64,000 nucleotides of DNA from NCBI GenBank assembly GCA_963575745.1, contig CAUYUJ010015282.1, forward strand, positions 1,745,933-1,809,932, given 5' to 3'. The notes beneath the pieces are model-generated. The model did not search any database. It worked only from the letters and a program-made list of their open reading frames with translations, and was not told the origin of the DNA. Made by a program: the position numbers and the translations under genes. Each line of letters starts with the position of its first letter. Position 1 is the first letter of the stretch. The DNA comes from Prorocentrum cordatum (Eukaryota; Sar; Dinophyceae; Prorocentrales; Prorocentraceae). Below, piece by piece: positions 30,533 through 44,250 of the stretch.

Positions 30533-32950
30533 CACGGCAGCTTCGGACAGAGAAGTGCACACGGTTGTCCCAACAGTGGCAATTGTCCTGTCACTCTGGG
30601 CTCGCTCGTGGGGGGCACGCCTGCGCATTGTCAGTGCACGGCGGTGCCGGCCTCGCGCAGCACGCCACCTATGTGCACCCATGCTTTGCTCAGCGCGCCC
30701 GCGGCATCGTCTATGCCAGGCGATGCGGCTGCGCAAGCACGGCGTGCGATGTCTTGGCGCTCCTACGCATCGTGCCACGCGCGCTGGGGCATTGTTTCTG
30801 CGTCCCGGTGCCAGCGCACTCGCAACACTTTGCCTGTTCGCACCTGCGCGCCTTGGGCATCGGTATGCTCATTTGTGCGCCGGAGGGCGCGCAAATGCAG
30901 AGGCACGCCACGCTTGTGCCCAACCATGCGCCGTGCCATGCATGTCGGGGCACCGCTTCGCCCAGCTGCGCGCCTTAGCGCGCGCAGGCTGGCGCACCAA
31001 ATGCATTTACGTTTGGCCAAACCCGTTTCTAACCACTTCACCGAGTGCCTGCTGTCATCGATGCTGGATTCTCCCAACCGCATTCAGGCGACAATCGAGC
31101 ATGCCACACGGAATAAAGTTCACAGAGAGAATTGGAGCGGGCCGGGCCGGCCGGCGCGCGCTTCCAGCCCGCGGGCTCGTTCGCCGTAGCGCACGCCCCC
31201 CACCTCAGCAACATCACCGCCTCAGCGAACAGGAACAGTTGAGGCACATGCCAGCCGATGCGGGCAGTGCTACCTCGCTGCGCACCGCCTCTCAGTTATG
31301 CATCCACCATCGGGCGCGACCTCCCTCCAGCATGCAACCTGCTGCGGGCCCAGCACTCGCCTCGCCCAGCACGCTGTCACTTGCTGGGCCGCCGTCAGGC
31401 GGGAGGAGTGTCTCCGTTGAGGTCTCGCCGATTGGCGCAACGGCTTTGCGCCCCTTCACCATGGGCGTGCCTTGTCGGTCCGCGCCGCAAATCCAGTGAT
31501 CTGACTGCGGCCAGTGCTTGCAGTTGAGTCGGCGCCCGACGATCCAAGGGCTCGCGCTCCACACGGTTCTCCGCCTCCATTCCGACGGGCCGCCAGGCGC
31601 ACGTAGAGCCCAGCACAACATGTTCGTTTTGTGGATGCACGCGCATTGGTTTGCGATCGAAGAATGTATTCATGATTTCCGCCGGGGCCTTCACGACGCA
31701 CTCATTCAGTTTCATCGGACATCGCTTTCTGAGCTGACATGGCGCCTGCTCGATGGCGACCTCGACCTCGTCGCTCTCGGTTTATCCGCTCAACTTCGCA
31801 CGACTTTACATGTGCATGCCCGTTGTCTCGCATGCAGTACATCGTGTTACAGGCCTTCTGTTTCCACGCCGCTGTCCACGATTTCGGGCGCGCGGCGTCT
31901 CTGCCGCATCCTGGGCCCGTGGACAGGCGCGCGGAGAGAGCGGCCGCGCGCCGAGCCGCGGCGCCCCGCGACAGGGGCGGCGCGCACGTCTGCGCGCAGC
32001 TCTGTCGAGCAGGACGCGCGCGCGCGCTGGCGCTCCCGCGCCCGCGGCTGCGCGCCGCAAGTTACGCGGATGCCCACCCAGGGGCTCGCTGCCCTCTCCG
32101 TTTTCTTTTTCACCACGCCACGCACCACGGAGCACCAGTTGCCGCTGGACAGGCTGGCGGACGAGGAGGGCGCGGGAATCCGAGAGAACGCAGAGGACGC
32201 ATCATACCCCATGGCGAGGAGGACGACGCAAGGCAGAGGACTAGGACAACAGCCGGGAAGAGGAGGAAGAAAGTAAGAGGAGGTGCGAATATTGCGTAAA
32301 CGCGAAGTAATATCGAGGCACCACCGCCACGCATGTCTCGGATCCGCACAGTTCTGTCTTCGCTCAGCCTCCCTCCTCGCACTCCTCAACCATTCCCTCC
32401 ATCCTCGCGCCTCCCACAGATGCGACTGCCCGCCGGGCGCCTGCTTTGCCGCGACCAACTCCCGCTTGCAGCCGCAACCCCCGCCTGCAGTCGCCAAGCA
32501 AAGCGACGCGACAAAACGCCGCTGCCTGGACCTCCAGTCAAGCGCAGCGCACATCCTGTTGCGCGCGACAACTACCATCCGCAGTTGCGAGCGCGATCCC
32601 CGCGAGACACAGCGCGCCTGCTGGCGCGGGCGGTGGCTGAGGGCGCTTCCTCGCCAGCAACCGCGCGAGCGCGCGTCTGTGGCTCGCGCGCCCTGAGTCG
32701 CGCCAGGCCACTCATCGGTCAGAGCTTGCGCCGCCACTTCGATCTCGCGCCCGCGCGCTGCAAAGACGGACTCGGGATCGACTGACAGCAGTGCACATCA
32801 GTGAGGTTCTGTGCCTTCTACGAGCTCATTCGCCGAGCGGCGGCAGCAGATTGGACGGCGTGCGCCAGCCCTGCAAATCAGCCCCCCGCGCCCGCGCGCA
32901 ACGGCAGGGGGGGCGCATATGCGTCCATCGCCATCTTCATCATCGCAAGG
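30533..32950. other. CpG-rich intronic sequence, no supported gene
   Basis: Long overlapping frames exist on both strands, as expected where stop codons are rare. None shows a motif. GCGC-rich tracts dominate from 31.9 kb. Confidence 0.4.
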
Positions 32951-32956
32951 ACCACC

Positions 32957-33032
32957 ATCACCGTCGCCATCATCATCATCATCATCATCATCATCGTCAT
33001 CATCATATGATCATCATCATCATCATCATCGC
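32957..33032. repeat. (CAT)n/(ATC)n microsatellite
   Basis: CATCAT runs on the + strand, interrupted by CGTCAT and ATGATC. It yields poly-His, Ser or Ile frames. Confidence 0.9.
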
Positions 33033-36000
33033 CACCGTCACCATCGGCGCGGCGCAGCCAACAGAGCCGCCCAGCAGGGCCGCCTTGGCGCGCGCGGCTG
33101 GCAATCCACGCCGGCGCGCAGCAGCCGCGAATCGCCGCGGCAGCGCGCGCGCGCAGCAGCGCCGTTCGCGGCGCGCCGCACCGCGCGCTGCGCGACTCAT
33201 GGCGCGCCAGAGCGGTGGCGCGCGCACCGCCGTCTTGCGCGACCCACCCAATCTTGCGGTTGCAGGAGGGTCAGCGCGCGTCTGCCATGCGCATTCGCAC
33301 GCGCTGACGCAATGGCCTGTCCTGGCGCCGAGCCCCCCCCCCCCCCCATCGGGCAGGGGGCGGGCGGGCCGCGCCGCGGCGGGCTCAGCGCCGAGATCGA
33401 CGCGCGCATCGCCCAGGCGAAGATGAACGCGCTGCCACGTCTGACCGCGCCCAGAGTAGCGGGCCACTCGCCCGCGCTGGCAAGCGGGCCCAGCGCCGAC
33501 CGCGGGGCGAACGAAACAAGGAACTGCCAGGATGACCGCGCCCCACCCATCCACGAGACTCACGCGCAAGTCGTGAAACGCGGGCCCCCCGGCCAAAACG
33601 CCACCTCAAGTCAGCGGACACTCGCGCCGCCGTGCGTCGCGGTCGTTGTCTCTCTCAATTTGGCTATCTTCCCGCGCGCCGGATATTCGCAGTGCGCTGG
33701 CAGGGGTTGTTCCGCGTAGTTCTGCAACGCAGTCGCGCGATTCCCGCCGCAATCGGAACGTCGCTAATTTGCCCCGCCCACGTCTGCAGGCCTAGCATGT
33801 CCAGCGAAGCGATGCCGCTCTAGTGGGACGGAAATGCGGGCAGCTATCACGATTGGCCAACAGTGGGGGCATCTACGGCGGTTCACGGCTGGGCGTTGGC
33901 CCACATGACGCAAGGGCAGTTCTAGCTGTGGTTTGGAATGACCCACTCATGCATTGCAGCCGTTTTCTATCGCCGCGCCATCCAGATCGACGAAGGCGCA
34001 GCGCGCGCTTTGGCCCGACGCGCGCGCAGGCATCCGGCCGCGAACGGGCAGCTGTCTACACTGCGCGTTTCGCACCAGCTCTGCTCGCGACCTTTTGCAG
34101 GCCCGCGGCGCAGGCAGTGGGGGCGACTAGCTCTGCCAGACGCGGCGCGCCAGTCGTTCGTGATCTTTGCGGATTAGGCCGGCAGGTCTGGGGTGCGCGC
34201 TGGTTTTCTGGCACGCCTCGCTTGGCGGATGCACGACAGGGCCCGTGCCGTCGTCCGGCTCGGGCCCCTGGCGCGTCTTGCCTTGGGGCCGCCACTGGCG
34301 GCCGCGCCGCTGCGGGGCCTGCGCCGCAGGTCAGCCCAGACCTCCGGCAGGTTCTGCCTTGGAGCTGCTGCCAGCGGTTACGCAATTACAGGGTCCACGC
34401 TGTCACTTGGCACAAGTTTCTGACGCACCCTGCAGAGAGAGCTGGGGCAGGAAATCGCTGCTAAACCCGCGCGCGGGAACGGTGTCCGATGCGCCCTGCG
34501 CGAGAGCAGCCGCCATCAGTTGCTCCATCTGGGCGTCGGGCCACCGTGCGACGAGTCCCACAACCGCATGTGGCACTACACCGCAAGCGCCGCTGCGACG
34601 AGAACATGGGCGGTGCATCGACGACGCGCGTGGGCATCACGAACGGCACCGCGACAACAAGTGCAGCAACGACAACTACGACTGGCGCCACAACCTGCAG
34701 CACTACGCGGTGCACCTGACGAGTATTCGCAAGCCGCCAAACGGACCCTTCAAGGCTTAATTTCAACCACTGACCGAAACGCTACCATAGCGCGCGCGTT
34801 CGCGCTAGGCTATCGGGGCGACTGCGCACCAAAAAACGCCCCACCGATTGAAAGCTCGGCGAGCAGGCCCGTCGATCACGACCCGGCCAGCACCCCTGAC
34901 GTACGACTGCTCACACAGTTGACGCACGAATGTGCGATCGCGTCCGCCCGGCGCCGTTGCGCACGCAACGCCAGCGCACGCGCGGTCAACGAGACCCAAC
35001 GCCTGACGCGCACTTAAGAACGCTGGCGCAGTGCGTCCACTGCGCGCGGGGCTGAGCTTCGTCAGTTTCACCTGTATGAGCCGCCAACGATGGGTGGCCA
35101 AATCGAGCACTGAAGGCCGCCAGACAGGCTTGACTCGGTGCGCAGTGCTGACTTGCCCAGTCGCAGCACGACTGAGGGTGTGCGAACACATGGGCGTGCG
35201 ATGCTCACCGACCGTCGCCAGCCCAGCAATGGTGAGCAAGGAGGGACACGCGATTTGCCCGTAAACCCCGACTCGCTCCCATTTCTTGGAGGATACTCCG
35301 AACTCCAACCAGTCACGTCCGCTTCCTGAATGCCGCCGCGACTACGCGCTCTCAAACCTTGGGGTCGCGATAAAAGCTGGAACTTACGAAACGTATGTCA
35401 CGAACAATTGGTGGCGGGCATCGGTCTAGTAACCATGCGATATCTACCGCCACGTGCGCGCCCATCGCACGCGCGGCCCTGACTTCGACGAGAACCACTA
35501 GGCGTCTGACCAAGTGTCTGGCGCAGGCAAAAGGTTGCGCGCCTGAGATGAACCAACCGCGGGCTTTGATTCCAAGGAGGCCTTGGCGCCAAACCACCAG
35601 AACACCACTTCCGAAATGCATCAGCAGTATCATCTATTCCCAGACCAAAGCGCACAACATCATTTCAGACAGATACCACACCAATACACAGACGCCACTT
35701 CAGCTGCCAGTAACCTTTATGTGAATAAATGCTACCGCGCTGACACCTTCGTCGCGCAATTCTCTTCGTCTGTAAAATGGGCAGCCGCGCCGCTCCGTTA
35801 TGCCGCGATCGCCGCGACAGCCCGCGCATGACAGGTCGCCATCGTCGTCCGACCGCACTCTGGCAGCAATTGCTTCCAACAGTATTACGACCCTCGGGTG
35901 CCCTGAGTGGCGCCTGGGTTTGCGCGCGCGGGCGGCCACCGCGACGCGCGCGACTCTTTCGACATCGCGCGGCGCCTGGCCGGCATCCGCGACGGAAAAG

Positions 36001-37457
36001 GGGGGTGGGTTTGCCCTTCTCTGCGCGCCGCCGACCACCGAGCGCGCGACGGCCACCATCGCGACGTTCTCCCCCGACGCTCGAATAGAAGCCAGCGCGT
36101 TCGTTGGCCGCCATCGCGGCCCGCGCGCGCGGCGCTGGCGCTGCAGCGGTCGGCCACAACGCGCGCGGACCAAGGGGCCCAGTCCGACGCAACCACGGGC
36201 AAGGTCACGGAGGCATTCCAGGACTCGGGCACCCCCCCGAATGGGCCGCTTGCAAGAGGGGGGAACATCGCGGCGCCTGGCCGAGGCGGGGCCCGCAAAG
36301 GGGCACGCGGCTGCGCCGCGCCTTTGCGGCGCGCTCGCGCGCGCCGCGAGGCCGCAACGCGCTCTGGCGCGCGCCGCGAGGCCGCAGCGCGTTCTGGCGC
36401 GCGCCGCGAGGCCACTGCGCGACCGCGCCACTGCCGTGCAACGCGCTTGCGGCGCGCACCGCGACGCGACTGCGCGGCCGCGCCACCGCGCGGCCACGCC
36501 GCGCGCTTCGCGCCAGGCAACATGGCCGCGCGCCGCCGCGGCGCGCCGCCCACGCGCCGAAGCGCCGCGCGCGCGCGCTCGCGCAGCGCCGCGCCTCGCC
36601 GTGGCGCAGCGAGCAGGGGCGCGACGCTGCGACGACGAGAAGCGCGCGCGCCTTCTTCCGGAGCGCGGCCGCCAGCGCGCGCTGCCGCGACCGCCTGCCA
36701 GGTCCTTCCGCGCCCGCGACTTGCCCGTGTGCGGCCGCATCCAGCAGCCGCACTTGCGCCGGACACAATTGCCAGCACGTGGACGGCCCACGCATCGAAC
36801 ACAGCTGCCATGACAACAACGACCAACACACCGCCGACCACAGCGGGCACAACAACGACAGCCACACCGTCGACAACCAAAAACATCGACTACAGCGACG
36901 ACCACAATCGGCGCCACAGCAACGACACTGGCGACGACCACGTCGGCTGCTATCCCGGCCGCTACTTCAGCAACGGGCGTTAACCCCGCGGTGGCCAGCG
37001 CGCTCAGGATCTTGGCGCAGGATTCGCACAGTAGCAACGCGCATCTGCGCCGCGCGACCTCGCTTCCACGCGCGCGCCGCCCACGTGCGCCCGCGCGCTG
37101 TCCAGCGCGCCTGGGGCGCCGCCTGAGCCCGGCGACGCAGTTGCGCAAGCGCGCGGAGTGCTACGCCTTGGCGCTCTCAGACGGCGCCGCCACTCCTAGC
37201 ACGCTCGAACGCGACGTGCTCGCCGCCGGGGGCCAGCGCAGAGTCCCCGACCAACGCCAGCGCACCCCGCGCGCACAGTGCTGCTTAGCCCTCGATGCCA
37301 AGCGCGGGGCACGCCTGTCCACGCATGCACGCGCGCCCTTTTTACGTCGGTGGCTAAGCAGAGCAACTGCGCCGGCGGCAGAGCAAACTAAACGGAGGCA
37401 CCGCATCAGCGAATTGCGCTACAGCACAAGGACAAGGACAGGACAGGGAGGGCGGCC
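33033..37457. other. Extremely GCGC-rich intronic sequence
   Basis: GCGCGC and CGCGCG strings recur throughout, densest at 33.05-33.5 kb and 36.1-36.7 kb. Many frames stay open for hundreds of codons on both strands at once, all Arg/Ala-rich and motif-free, so I call no gene. A 30-bp unit repeated three times lies at 36335-36430. A threonine-rich frame at 36.77-36.98 kb (runs of ACAACGAC) is also low complexity. Confidence 0.45.
36335..36430. repeat. Three tandem 30-bp GC-rich units
   Basis: Units contain GCGCGCCGCGAGGCCGCA followed by ACGCGCTCTGG or a close variant. The last copy is altered at its 3' half. Confidence 0.8.
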
Positions 37458-37460
37458 GAA

Positions 37461-37503
37461 GGAGGAGGAGGAGGAGGAGGAGGAGGAGGAGGAGGAGGAG
37501 GAG
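37461..37503. repeat. (GGA)n microsatellite
   Basis: About 14 uninterrupted GGA triplets. Confidence 0.95.
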
Positions 37504-38199
37504 GGGCGAGGGCCGCTCAGGGGCATAGGTGACACCCGGAAAGCGCGGCGCGGCCGGCCCCGCCGGCGGGGTCAGCGGCGGCCGCCGCGCCGGGGGCCGG
37601 CGGCGGCGGGGCGCAGCGCGGAAACCAGGACAATCCCAGCGGGCCAAGGGCGGGATGCAATCAGAGCTGGAGCCACCAGTGAATGGCGGCGCGCCCCCCA
37701 GGAGGACGGGGGCGGGCGCGTGCACCCCCAGGGCCTGCGATATGCCCCAGCGATAGGCGATGGGCACGTTGCGCTCCCATATGACAACAGACTTCGCGCG
37801 ACTGGCAGCGGACCATGGTCTGGTGATGGCCGACGCGCTGCCCGATGCCATCGGCCTTGCAAACCTTGGCTTGAACTGTACTAACCTGGCCGCGGTGGCA
37901 GGGCAGGTTTGCTTCTGATTTTTTGGTTTGTCGGTTGTCACATTGCAAATTGAGCGCGCGCCTGGCGCCCAGAAGGCGCGCTGGGGGCGACCAGAACAAC
38001 GCCCGGAAGAGCGCCTGGGAGCGCGCTGGGGCGGCTGGGGCGAGCGCCCGGGCGAGCCCAGAAGAGAGCCGAGAGCAGCGCCCAGGAAAGCGCCATCAAG
38101 AGTGCTCAGAATATGGCCCAGACGCGAATCTGGAAGAGCGCCTGGAAGTGCGCCCAGAAGCGACCGATTTTGCGACCGATCTCGCGTCCGATTTGTCGT

Positions 38200-38345
38200 T
38201 TGTCGGTTCAATACAAAAATACATCAGGCGCAAGTCGGATTTAAAATCTGACAAACATCGGACGCAAGTCGGATGCAAAATCGGACGCAAATCGGACGCA
38301 AAATCGGGCGCAAAATCGGGAGCAAAATCGGACGCTGATGGCGTC
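38200..38345. repeat. Short tandem repeats around AAATCGGACGC
   Basis: AAATCGGACGC, AAATCGGGCGC and AAGTCGGATGC units of 10-11 bp are repeated about ten times. Frames across it give Lys/Ser/Asp-rich peptides. Confidence 0.8.
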
Positions 38346-38699
38346 GACCATTTCTGGGCGGATGAGGCAGCGTATCGCGGTGCATCATGGCGAGGTCTGG
38401 CAGGGTGTGTATTGCGGACCCATGCGCGCAATTCAGCGTTGGGATTCTAGCGATGTGGCGAACGACAAACTGCGATATCGCGTTGTGCCTAGATCGGGCC
38501 AAATCGATTGAAAAATCAGATCGCCGCTTCTGCGGCCGCTTTTCAGGTGAATTTCACCTGTCCACGGACGCGAGGCGGGAGGTGAGGGACGGGGGCGATG
38601 GGCGATGGCGCATGCTGCTAGGCTCGACCGCGCGCGCAGCACGACCCCGTCTGCCATTGTCATGAATGTGACGATCTAAGGGGAAGTCCTCGGCCAGGT

Positions 38700-40520
38700 C
38701 AAGGCAGACCTGGCCTCTGTTCACCTACCGCTTGCTACGTTCATCAGCACCTTCCGACGCCGGGGCGCCCCCAAACGCCTGGCGCCGTGCATTGCCCGTG
38801 GCCCGCTTTTCTTTGAGATTTCGGAGGGTGCGATGCTGGCCATGTCTGGCCGTTGCCCGCGGGACAGTGTCGTTGAAGCAAGTGGTTCGATGTTCGCAGC
38901 TGGTTCCATCGAAACGAAGCGCGAAAGGGAACTCCATGCCTTTCGGGCGTGGCAGGCAGGGGGTCCTTTCCAGCTTGGCAACGTAGGCTACCTCGGCATA
39001 CCCAGTCTTTGCCCAACGCGTTCCTTTCGGCCTTCATGACGCCGACGTTGCCGCTGCGCGCCACCCCCCTGTCTGCTGGAGGGGCTCAGACCGACCGGTC
39101 GACCGAGCCCCGAGCCATTGCCCCCCATGGGCTTCAGACAGTGCCAGGCGGAAGCAGGCGGCGCGGAACGAGCTCTGGCGGAAAATGAAGCGTCGCACCT
39201 GGCCCCGGAGGACTCTGCCCCTGGGGGGGCCCAGCAGCGCGGGGGCGAAGGCGGCGGCCCAGGGCCTGCAGGACCACTGGAGTTTTATATTTGCAGCCGC
39301 GGAGGGCGACGAGCCCATCTGGCCCGAGCCTCGCCTCTCGCGCAACGATGTCCCCGACGAGCCGAATGGAGATCCTGTCGCGGCGATCAGGTGGGCGACG
39401 GCGGAAGGGGATTGGGTTCCGATGGTCAAGGGGAGCGTGGTCAGCATGCCTTGGGGGGCGGGGCGCAGTGCTCTGCGTGGAGAGCCCCCGCTTCTGGGCC
39501 AACGCTCTTTGAATGTTGCCGCGCCCTTCCCCCCTGGAACCGCAGGCCGGCATCCCTGATGGCCTGAAACACAGCCACGTGCCTTTGCTGTCAGACATCG
39601 CGGGGAACGAAGAGGTTTGTCGCGCGCCTGCTAGTGTCTGGCCGCTCGGCGCGACGAGCGCGGACGCCGCGCTCTCCCCGGCCTCGGCGGCCAAGGATTC
39701 GACGAAGAAGGTCGCCAGTCATGGGCCCCCACGGCCCCCTCAGAAGCGCTTGCGCGGCCGCGACATGGTGGCCGACGAAGCGGGGGGCTTCCTCCCAAGA
39801 CAGCACCTTCGTGATAGGTGCGCGAGTGGTCGCGTCCTGGCTGGCCTCGAACATTCTATCAAGACCCAAATGGGTTATCGCAGCTTGGGCCTCCATGTCC
39901 ATAGGTCTCCCGCAAGATATCGCTTTGTCCTTCAGGTCTTCGCGCGAGAACAAAATGTCGATTGTGCGCGCATTTGGGCGGACGTCTGGGTCTGTCCCCG
40001 TCGGTCGTGGCGTTCATCAAGTACGCCCCAGCACGATGCTGTTCCTTGGCCGGGCTGTGGGGACGGTGGCTGCGTGGCAACATGCGCGGCTTCCTGAGCA
40101 TGTTTCATCAGCGCTGACATGCGCAGGCGACTTATGTTTCGTACCCGGGTTCTTTTCGATGGGATTGAGCCACTCTTTAGATGTCGATGCCAGATGGATA
40201 ATGCAATTGGATTGCCGCCCAACTTCCCGACATGCCATGTCGGTATCGTGTACGACCGTTTCCGAAATCCCCTGGCCGACGTCCCCCTGGGCCTCGGGGG
40301 ACATCTTGGCCGCGTTGAAAAGGAAAAAAACAAACTCGTTGCCTGGCATACCTCGGGGCCCCGATCGGCAAGGGGGCCAGGGGGGGGACCCGAAGAAGAG
40401 ACCGACCAAGCTTGGGAAAAGGATTCGGGGAATTTGCGAGCTGGGGCTAGGTCCGGCGCAACCGATCGCGTTGTCCCAAACGCGTTGCATATCGTTCCTG
40501 CACTTTACGCTCTGACTTCA
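38700..40520 (+). pseudogene. Possible degraded LINE fragment (low confidence)
   Basis: A + strand frame near 39.25-39.55 kb reads LQDHWSFIFAAAEGDEPIW, similar to the HWxxIF segment that precedes the RT of many dinoflagellate LINEs. Later frames (39.6-39.85 kb) contain VWPLGATSAD and GGFLPRQHL, weakly like the RPLxLxN and GFxxGRQ elements before RT motif A. No motif A-C can be read, and frames change. It may belong with LINE B to the right or be a separate wreck. Chance resemblance is quite possible. Confidence 0.25.
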
Positions 40521-41328
40521 TAGGCCGACTGCCGCGCTGTTTTCAGTTTACCAGTCGCGTGTGCGATGCCTCTCCGCTGGCCCGAACAATGCTCTCTCGT
40601 GCGACATGCGCGCCAACCTGTCTCTGAAGGTGGCGACAGGTGCTTTGCATGCAGAACTGTTGACTGGCATGTCTCGAGTTCCTTCGCCGACCCATGCCAC
40701 TTCCAAATTGAGCTCGAGGCGCGCCGGTTCGATGTCAGTTTTGAAAGGTCAGACGTGCAGAAGCAGTGCATCCGCGCGCTGAAGCGGCATCATTATCCCG
40801 CCAATCCCCTGTGGGTTGTCCTTCTCTGTCGAGCTCCTAATTGGACCCCTGGGGCCGAGCTTCTGGATCTTGGACGGCTCTTCGCCCGTGCCAGGGTGAT
40901 CGCTCGGTGGTCGAATGCGCGTATTCCCTTGGCGGTTATCCGTTCGGGCAGAGTGCGTTTGCGCTAGCTCCAGGTTCCGCGCGGTTCCCTGCGGGTGCAT
41001 CCTCGGCTGCTCATCCCCAGATTGCCCCATGAATGACCTTGATGATATGATGCACTACCTTCTCTGCCCCAGGTTTCAGTAGTTGTTCTCTCCCTGAATG
41101 GATCATTGGGTTTCGAGGTATTCTGGGAATCCTGAGCGGTTGCCTCGGCTCCACCACTCCCTCTTTTTTTCGCAAGATGGGCCCTGGCCAGCGCTTTTTT
41201 AAACCGCATGCTCTGCGGCTCCTTTCTCAAAGCGCACTCTCCCGTCAGACCTGCGTTTCCAGGCGCGCCGCGTCGGCAATCGGCAGAAAAATACAGGGCG
41301 CGCCGAGGCGCGCGGCCCAGGCTCACCC

Positions 41329-44250
41329 ATGGAAGATACATCCGAAAGGGAGGGGGGAAGGAGAAAGGGCAAACGGAGATTTCTGCCAGGGCACCTCCTA
41401 CGAGAACGAGCAAACCGCAAGCTAAATGCCCCTGCTCGGGCGCATCGCGACCGCCAGGGCCAGAACCCGCACGCAGCTCCGGCGAAAGCCTGCACGCGCT
41501 CCACGGCCCAGGCGACCCCGACGGATACGGACATGCCCACGTCCGCCCCCGCTGGCCCGACGGCGGTTTTTCGCGCCTTCGAGTGGGACGCGTCGACTAC
41601 CGCGCCGCTCCAGGCGGAGATGGGCCAGGCGCGCGGCCAGGGCGCCCCCTTCCGACCTTTTGGAAGCACTCACCTCTTCCACCTCTTCTTCGACGACGCG
41701 CGCGGCGGCTCGAGCTACCGTCGCCGCTGCGCCGCATCGACTCCGACGCCCCTGAGGCGGAGAGGACCTACATCGTCATCAGTGGGACGATGTGAGCCAC
41801 CGCCTAAACTCCCAGCGCAGTTCAGCACAAGCGCCACATGGACGCCCCGTGGCGCCGCCACAGGAGCAACCAGCAGATGTTCCGCAACGTCCTCGCCTCC
41901 ATCCGCGCGATGCAGCATTGCTTCGGCAACGCCATGTCCGTCTTGGGCCCCGAAGGGTAGCCGCGACACGCCGGGCTCCGAATCGCCAGGCATCGCGAGC
42001 GGGCGCCGCTCGCTGCCACCGCGGAGAAATCCGGCGAGGACCCGGCGGCACCAGACAGCCGAAACGAGCGCGAAGCAGACCTTCAAGATGCTAGAGCAAG
42101 GTTCACGCTCGTCACCTCACCGACGCGAATGTGGACTAGAGCGCATCAAGAGCGAGCACATGTCGGCCACGATGCGTTCGTGGCCGGCCAAGCGCAGAGC
42201 GCAAGGACATCGCGAACGCCACGAAGATCTTGGAGGACACTTCCTGCGGCCGCGACGCAGATCGACTGGCGGCGTCTCGCCGCTCTCAAGTCGCCGCTCG
42301 CAGGCGCCAGCGTCCGCGAGCCTGGAGAAGCTCAAAGCCAACTCCGCGGCGCAGAAGTTCGCCGGGAAGTGCCGCCCCCTGGGCTTCGCGCAGCTCGCGT
42401 CGCACACGCAGGCGGGGATGCATCTTTGCATTGCTGCCGCCGTCGAGGGCCCTGTCGCGAAGGAGGGGCCCCATCGCCAACGGCATGGCGAAGCTGGATT
42501 CAGCGGTCGCCGAGTCTCCGGCGACCTCCAGAAGGCGTTCCCGCGGGTCTGGAGGGAGGGTCTCTTGCACCGAGTATCCACGCATGTCGGTCTCCGGGAC
42601 GGGTGCTTCGCCCTCCTGTGCAGCATCCTCGAGGAGGACATGGCGCACGTGAACGTCAACGGGGTAGCCGTGGTCTGCGTCATGCAGGGCATTGCAGAGG
42701 GGGGCACGGTGGGGCCGATGTTCTTCCCGTGCTACATGGACGGCCTGCCGCGGGCGCTGGGCGATGCGGGGCTCGGGGTGGGCCTGGGGCTCCAGATGCC
42801 CAGGGAGTGGTGGGGCAGGGAATGGCAGTGCACAGGTCTCCCCAGGGACGACATGGTGGACTCCCTGCAGAGGGCCATCCGAGAGGAGCGCGGCCTCCCC
42901 TCCGATGCGGCGCTTCAGGCGGTCCTGGACCTCGAGGCGTCCGCCCTCCTGGCCATGGGCCGACTGGCGCCAGCGCGGCTGGCTGCCATCCTGCGCGCAG
43001 ACGACCCCGTCCTGCTGGGCTCCTCGCGCGGCTCGGCGCAGGCGGCGGTGGAAGTGATGGCCCGGTGGGCCTTTGCAGAGAAGGCCAGCCCCCACACGAA
43101 GGCCTCCAAACATGCAGTGCTGGCGTCGGGTGCACCCGGGTCCCGGCAGGCCGCCCAGGCAGCGCGGCCGCTTGAGCTCCGCCTCCGGGGGGCAGAGCCG
43201 GTGCAGCTGGGGGTGGTCCAGGTGCACAAGTGGCTGGGCCTTCAGTGGCGGGGCGATTTAGATTTGCGGGCTATGTGCCGTGCGCGCCTGGCAGCAGCGG
43301 CAGCCCAGGTCGCCTCCCTTGCTGGTCAAGTGGCCAGTGGCGACGTCCCCCTGGCAGTGGCAGGGAGGATCTTCGACATGGGGATCGAAGGGGGCCTCCG
43401 CTTCGGGCGCTGGCTGTGGGCCGTTGCGGAAGGCAGCGCGGAGGCCGCGGACGACGCGTATCGCGGCTGGGCGCGGGCTCTCCTGGGGGGCCCCCCTTGG
43501 CGGGCCTCGACGGTGGCGGAGGCGGAGCTGGGCTGGGTCCTTTCGGGCGCGGGCCGGGGCGTGATCGATGTGGCGCGCCGCCGTGCAGGGCTTTGGGCCC
43601 TCCCGGAGGGCGACTTACACCGAAAGGTCTTCCTGGCGGCCCACGCTACCCGGGAAGTGTCCTGGGCAAGTCAGTCCGAGAGGCTGATAGCAGCTTGGGG
43701 CGTGCAGGATTGGCCGGTCTGGTCCCAGGCTCACCCGGGGGGGCAGCGCGAGGCGCATGTCGCGGCTGCGTAGCAGCACGTTGCTCGCAAGTCATGGGGG
43801 GAGTGGCAGCTCAGGGCGAGGGTCCATGACCGCCCTGTCCCTTTGCTTTCCCTGTGCGAGGGCCCGGTGCGGGATCTGGCGATAGCTCTCCAGGGCGCGT
43901 GCGCCTGGGACGTTCTGCAGGGCATGCGGTCCCTCAGCCGCTGGAGGGCTGGTCTCTTCATCCTGGGGCACATGGGCGGGCGCAGGTCGTGGGCTGCCGT
44001 GCAGAGCTGCGTGCTGCGTGGTGCGCGGCAGCGCAGTTTGTCGTTCCATGTGCGCAGCGGCTGCCCGGGCGCCGCAGAAGGCCGGGCTGCCTTCTGGGCG
44101 GCGCGGGCGCAGCCCCAGCCGATCTCGCAGGAGGCTTGTGCGCGCGCGCTGCTGTCTGCCAGGCCGGGGGAGGCTGCTTACGCGGAGGCGGTCGCACTCG
44201 CGGCGGGCGTGGACAAGCAGCAGCGGCGGTTTTGGGTAGGGCGAGATTGA
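41329..44250 (+). pseudogene. LINE B reverse transcriptase polyprotein, one in-frame TAG
   Basis: The + strand frame is open to 43773 and, past one TAG (43771-43773), continues in the same phase to 44250. RT motifs: SGDLQKAFPRVW (motif A, Asp 42523-42525), MQGIAEGGTVGPMFFPCYMDG (motif B region), LRADDPVLLG (motif C, A-D-D with Asp pair 43000-43005), then KASKHAVL and VVQVHKWLGLQWRGDLDL (the thumb-entry motif seen as YKYLG in other LINEs). The C-terminal region is Ala/Arg/Trp-rich and helical, ending FWVGRD. The part before about 42.4 kb has no recognisable domain and may be out of frame, so the true start is unknown. No endonuclease is visible. It is sense-oriented within the kinase intron. 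Confidence 0.7.

Noticed and set aside
32957-33032. Poly-His frame as a metal-binding protein
   Set aside because: The His run is just the CAT microsatellite and the flanks are Arg/Ala-rich noncoding.
35700-37148. 482-codon minus-strand frame and similar long frames on the opposite strand
   Set aside because: Arg/Ala/Val-rich with no domains, and both strands are open together in GCGC-rich DNA; not genes.
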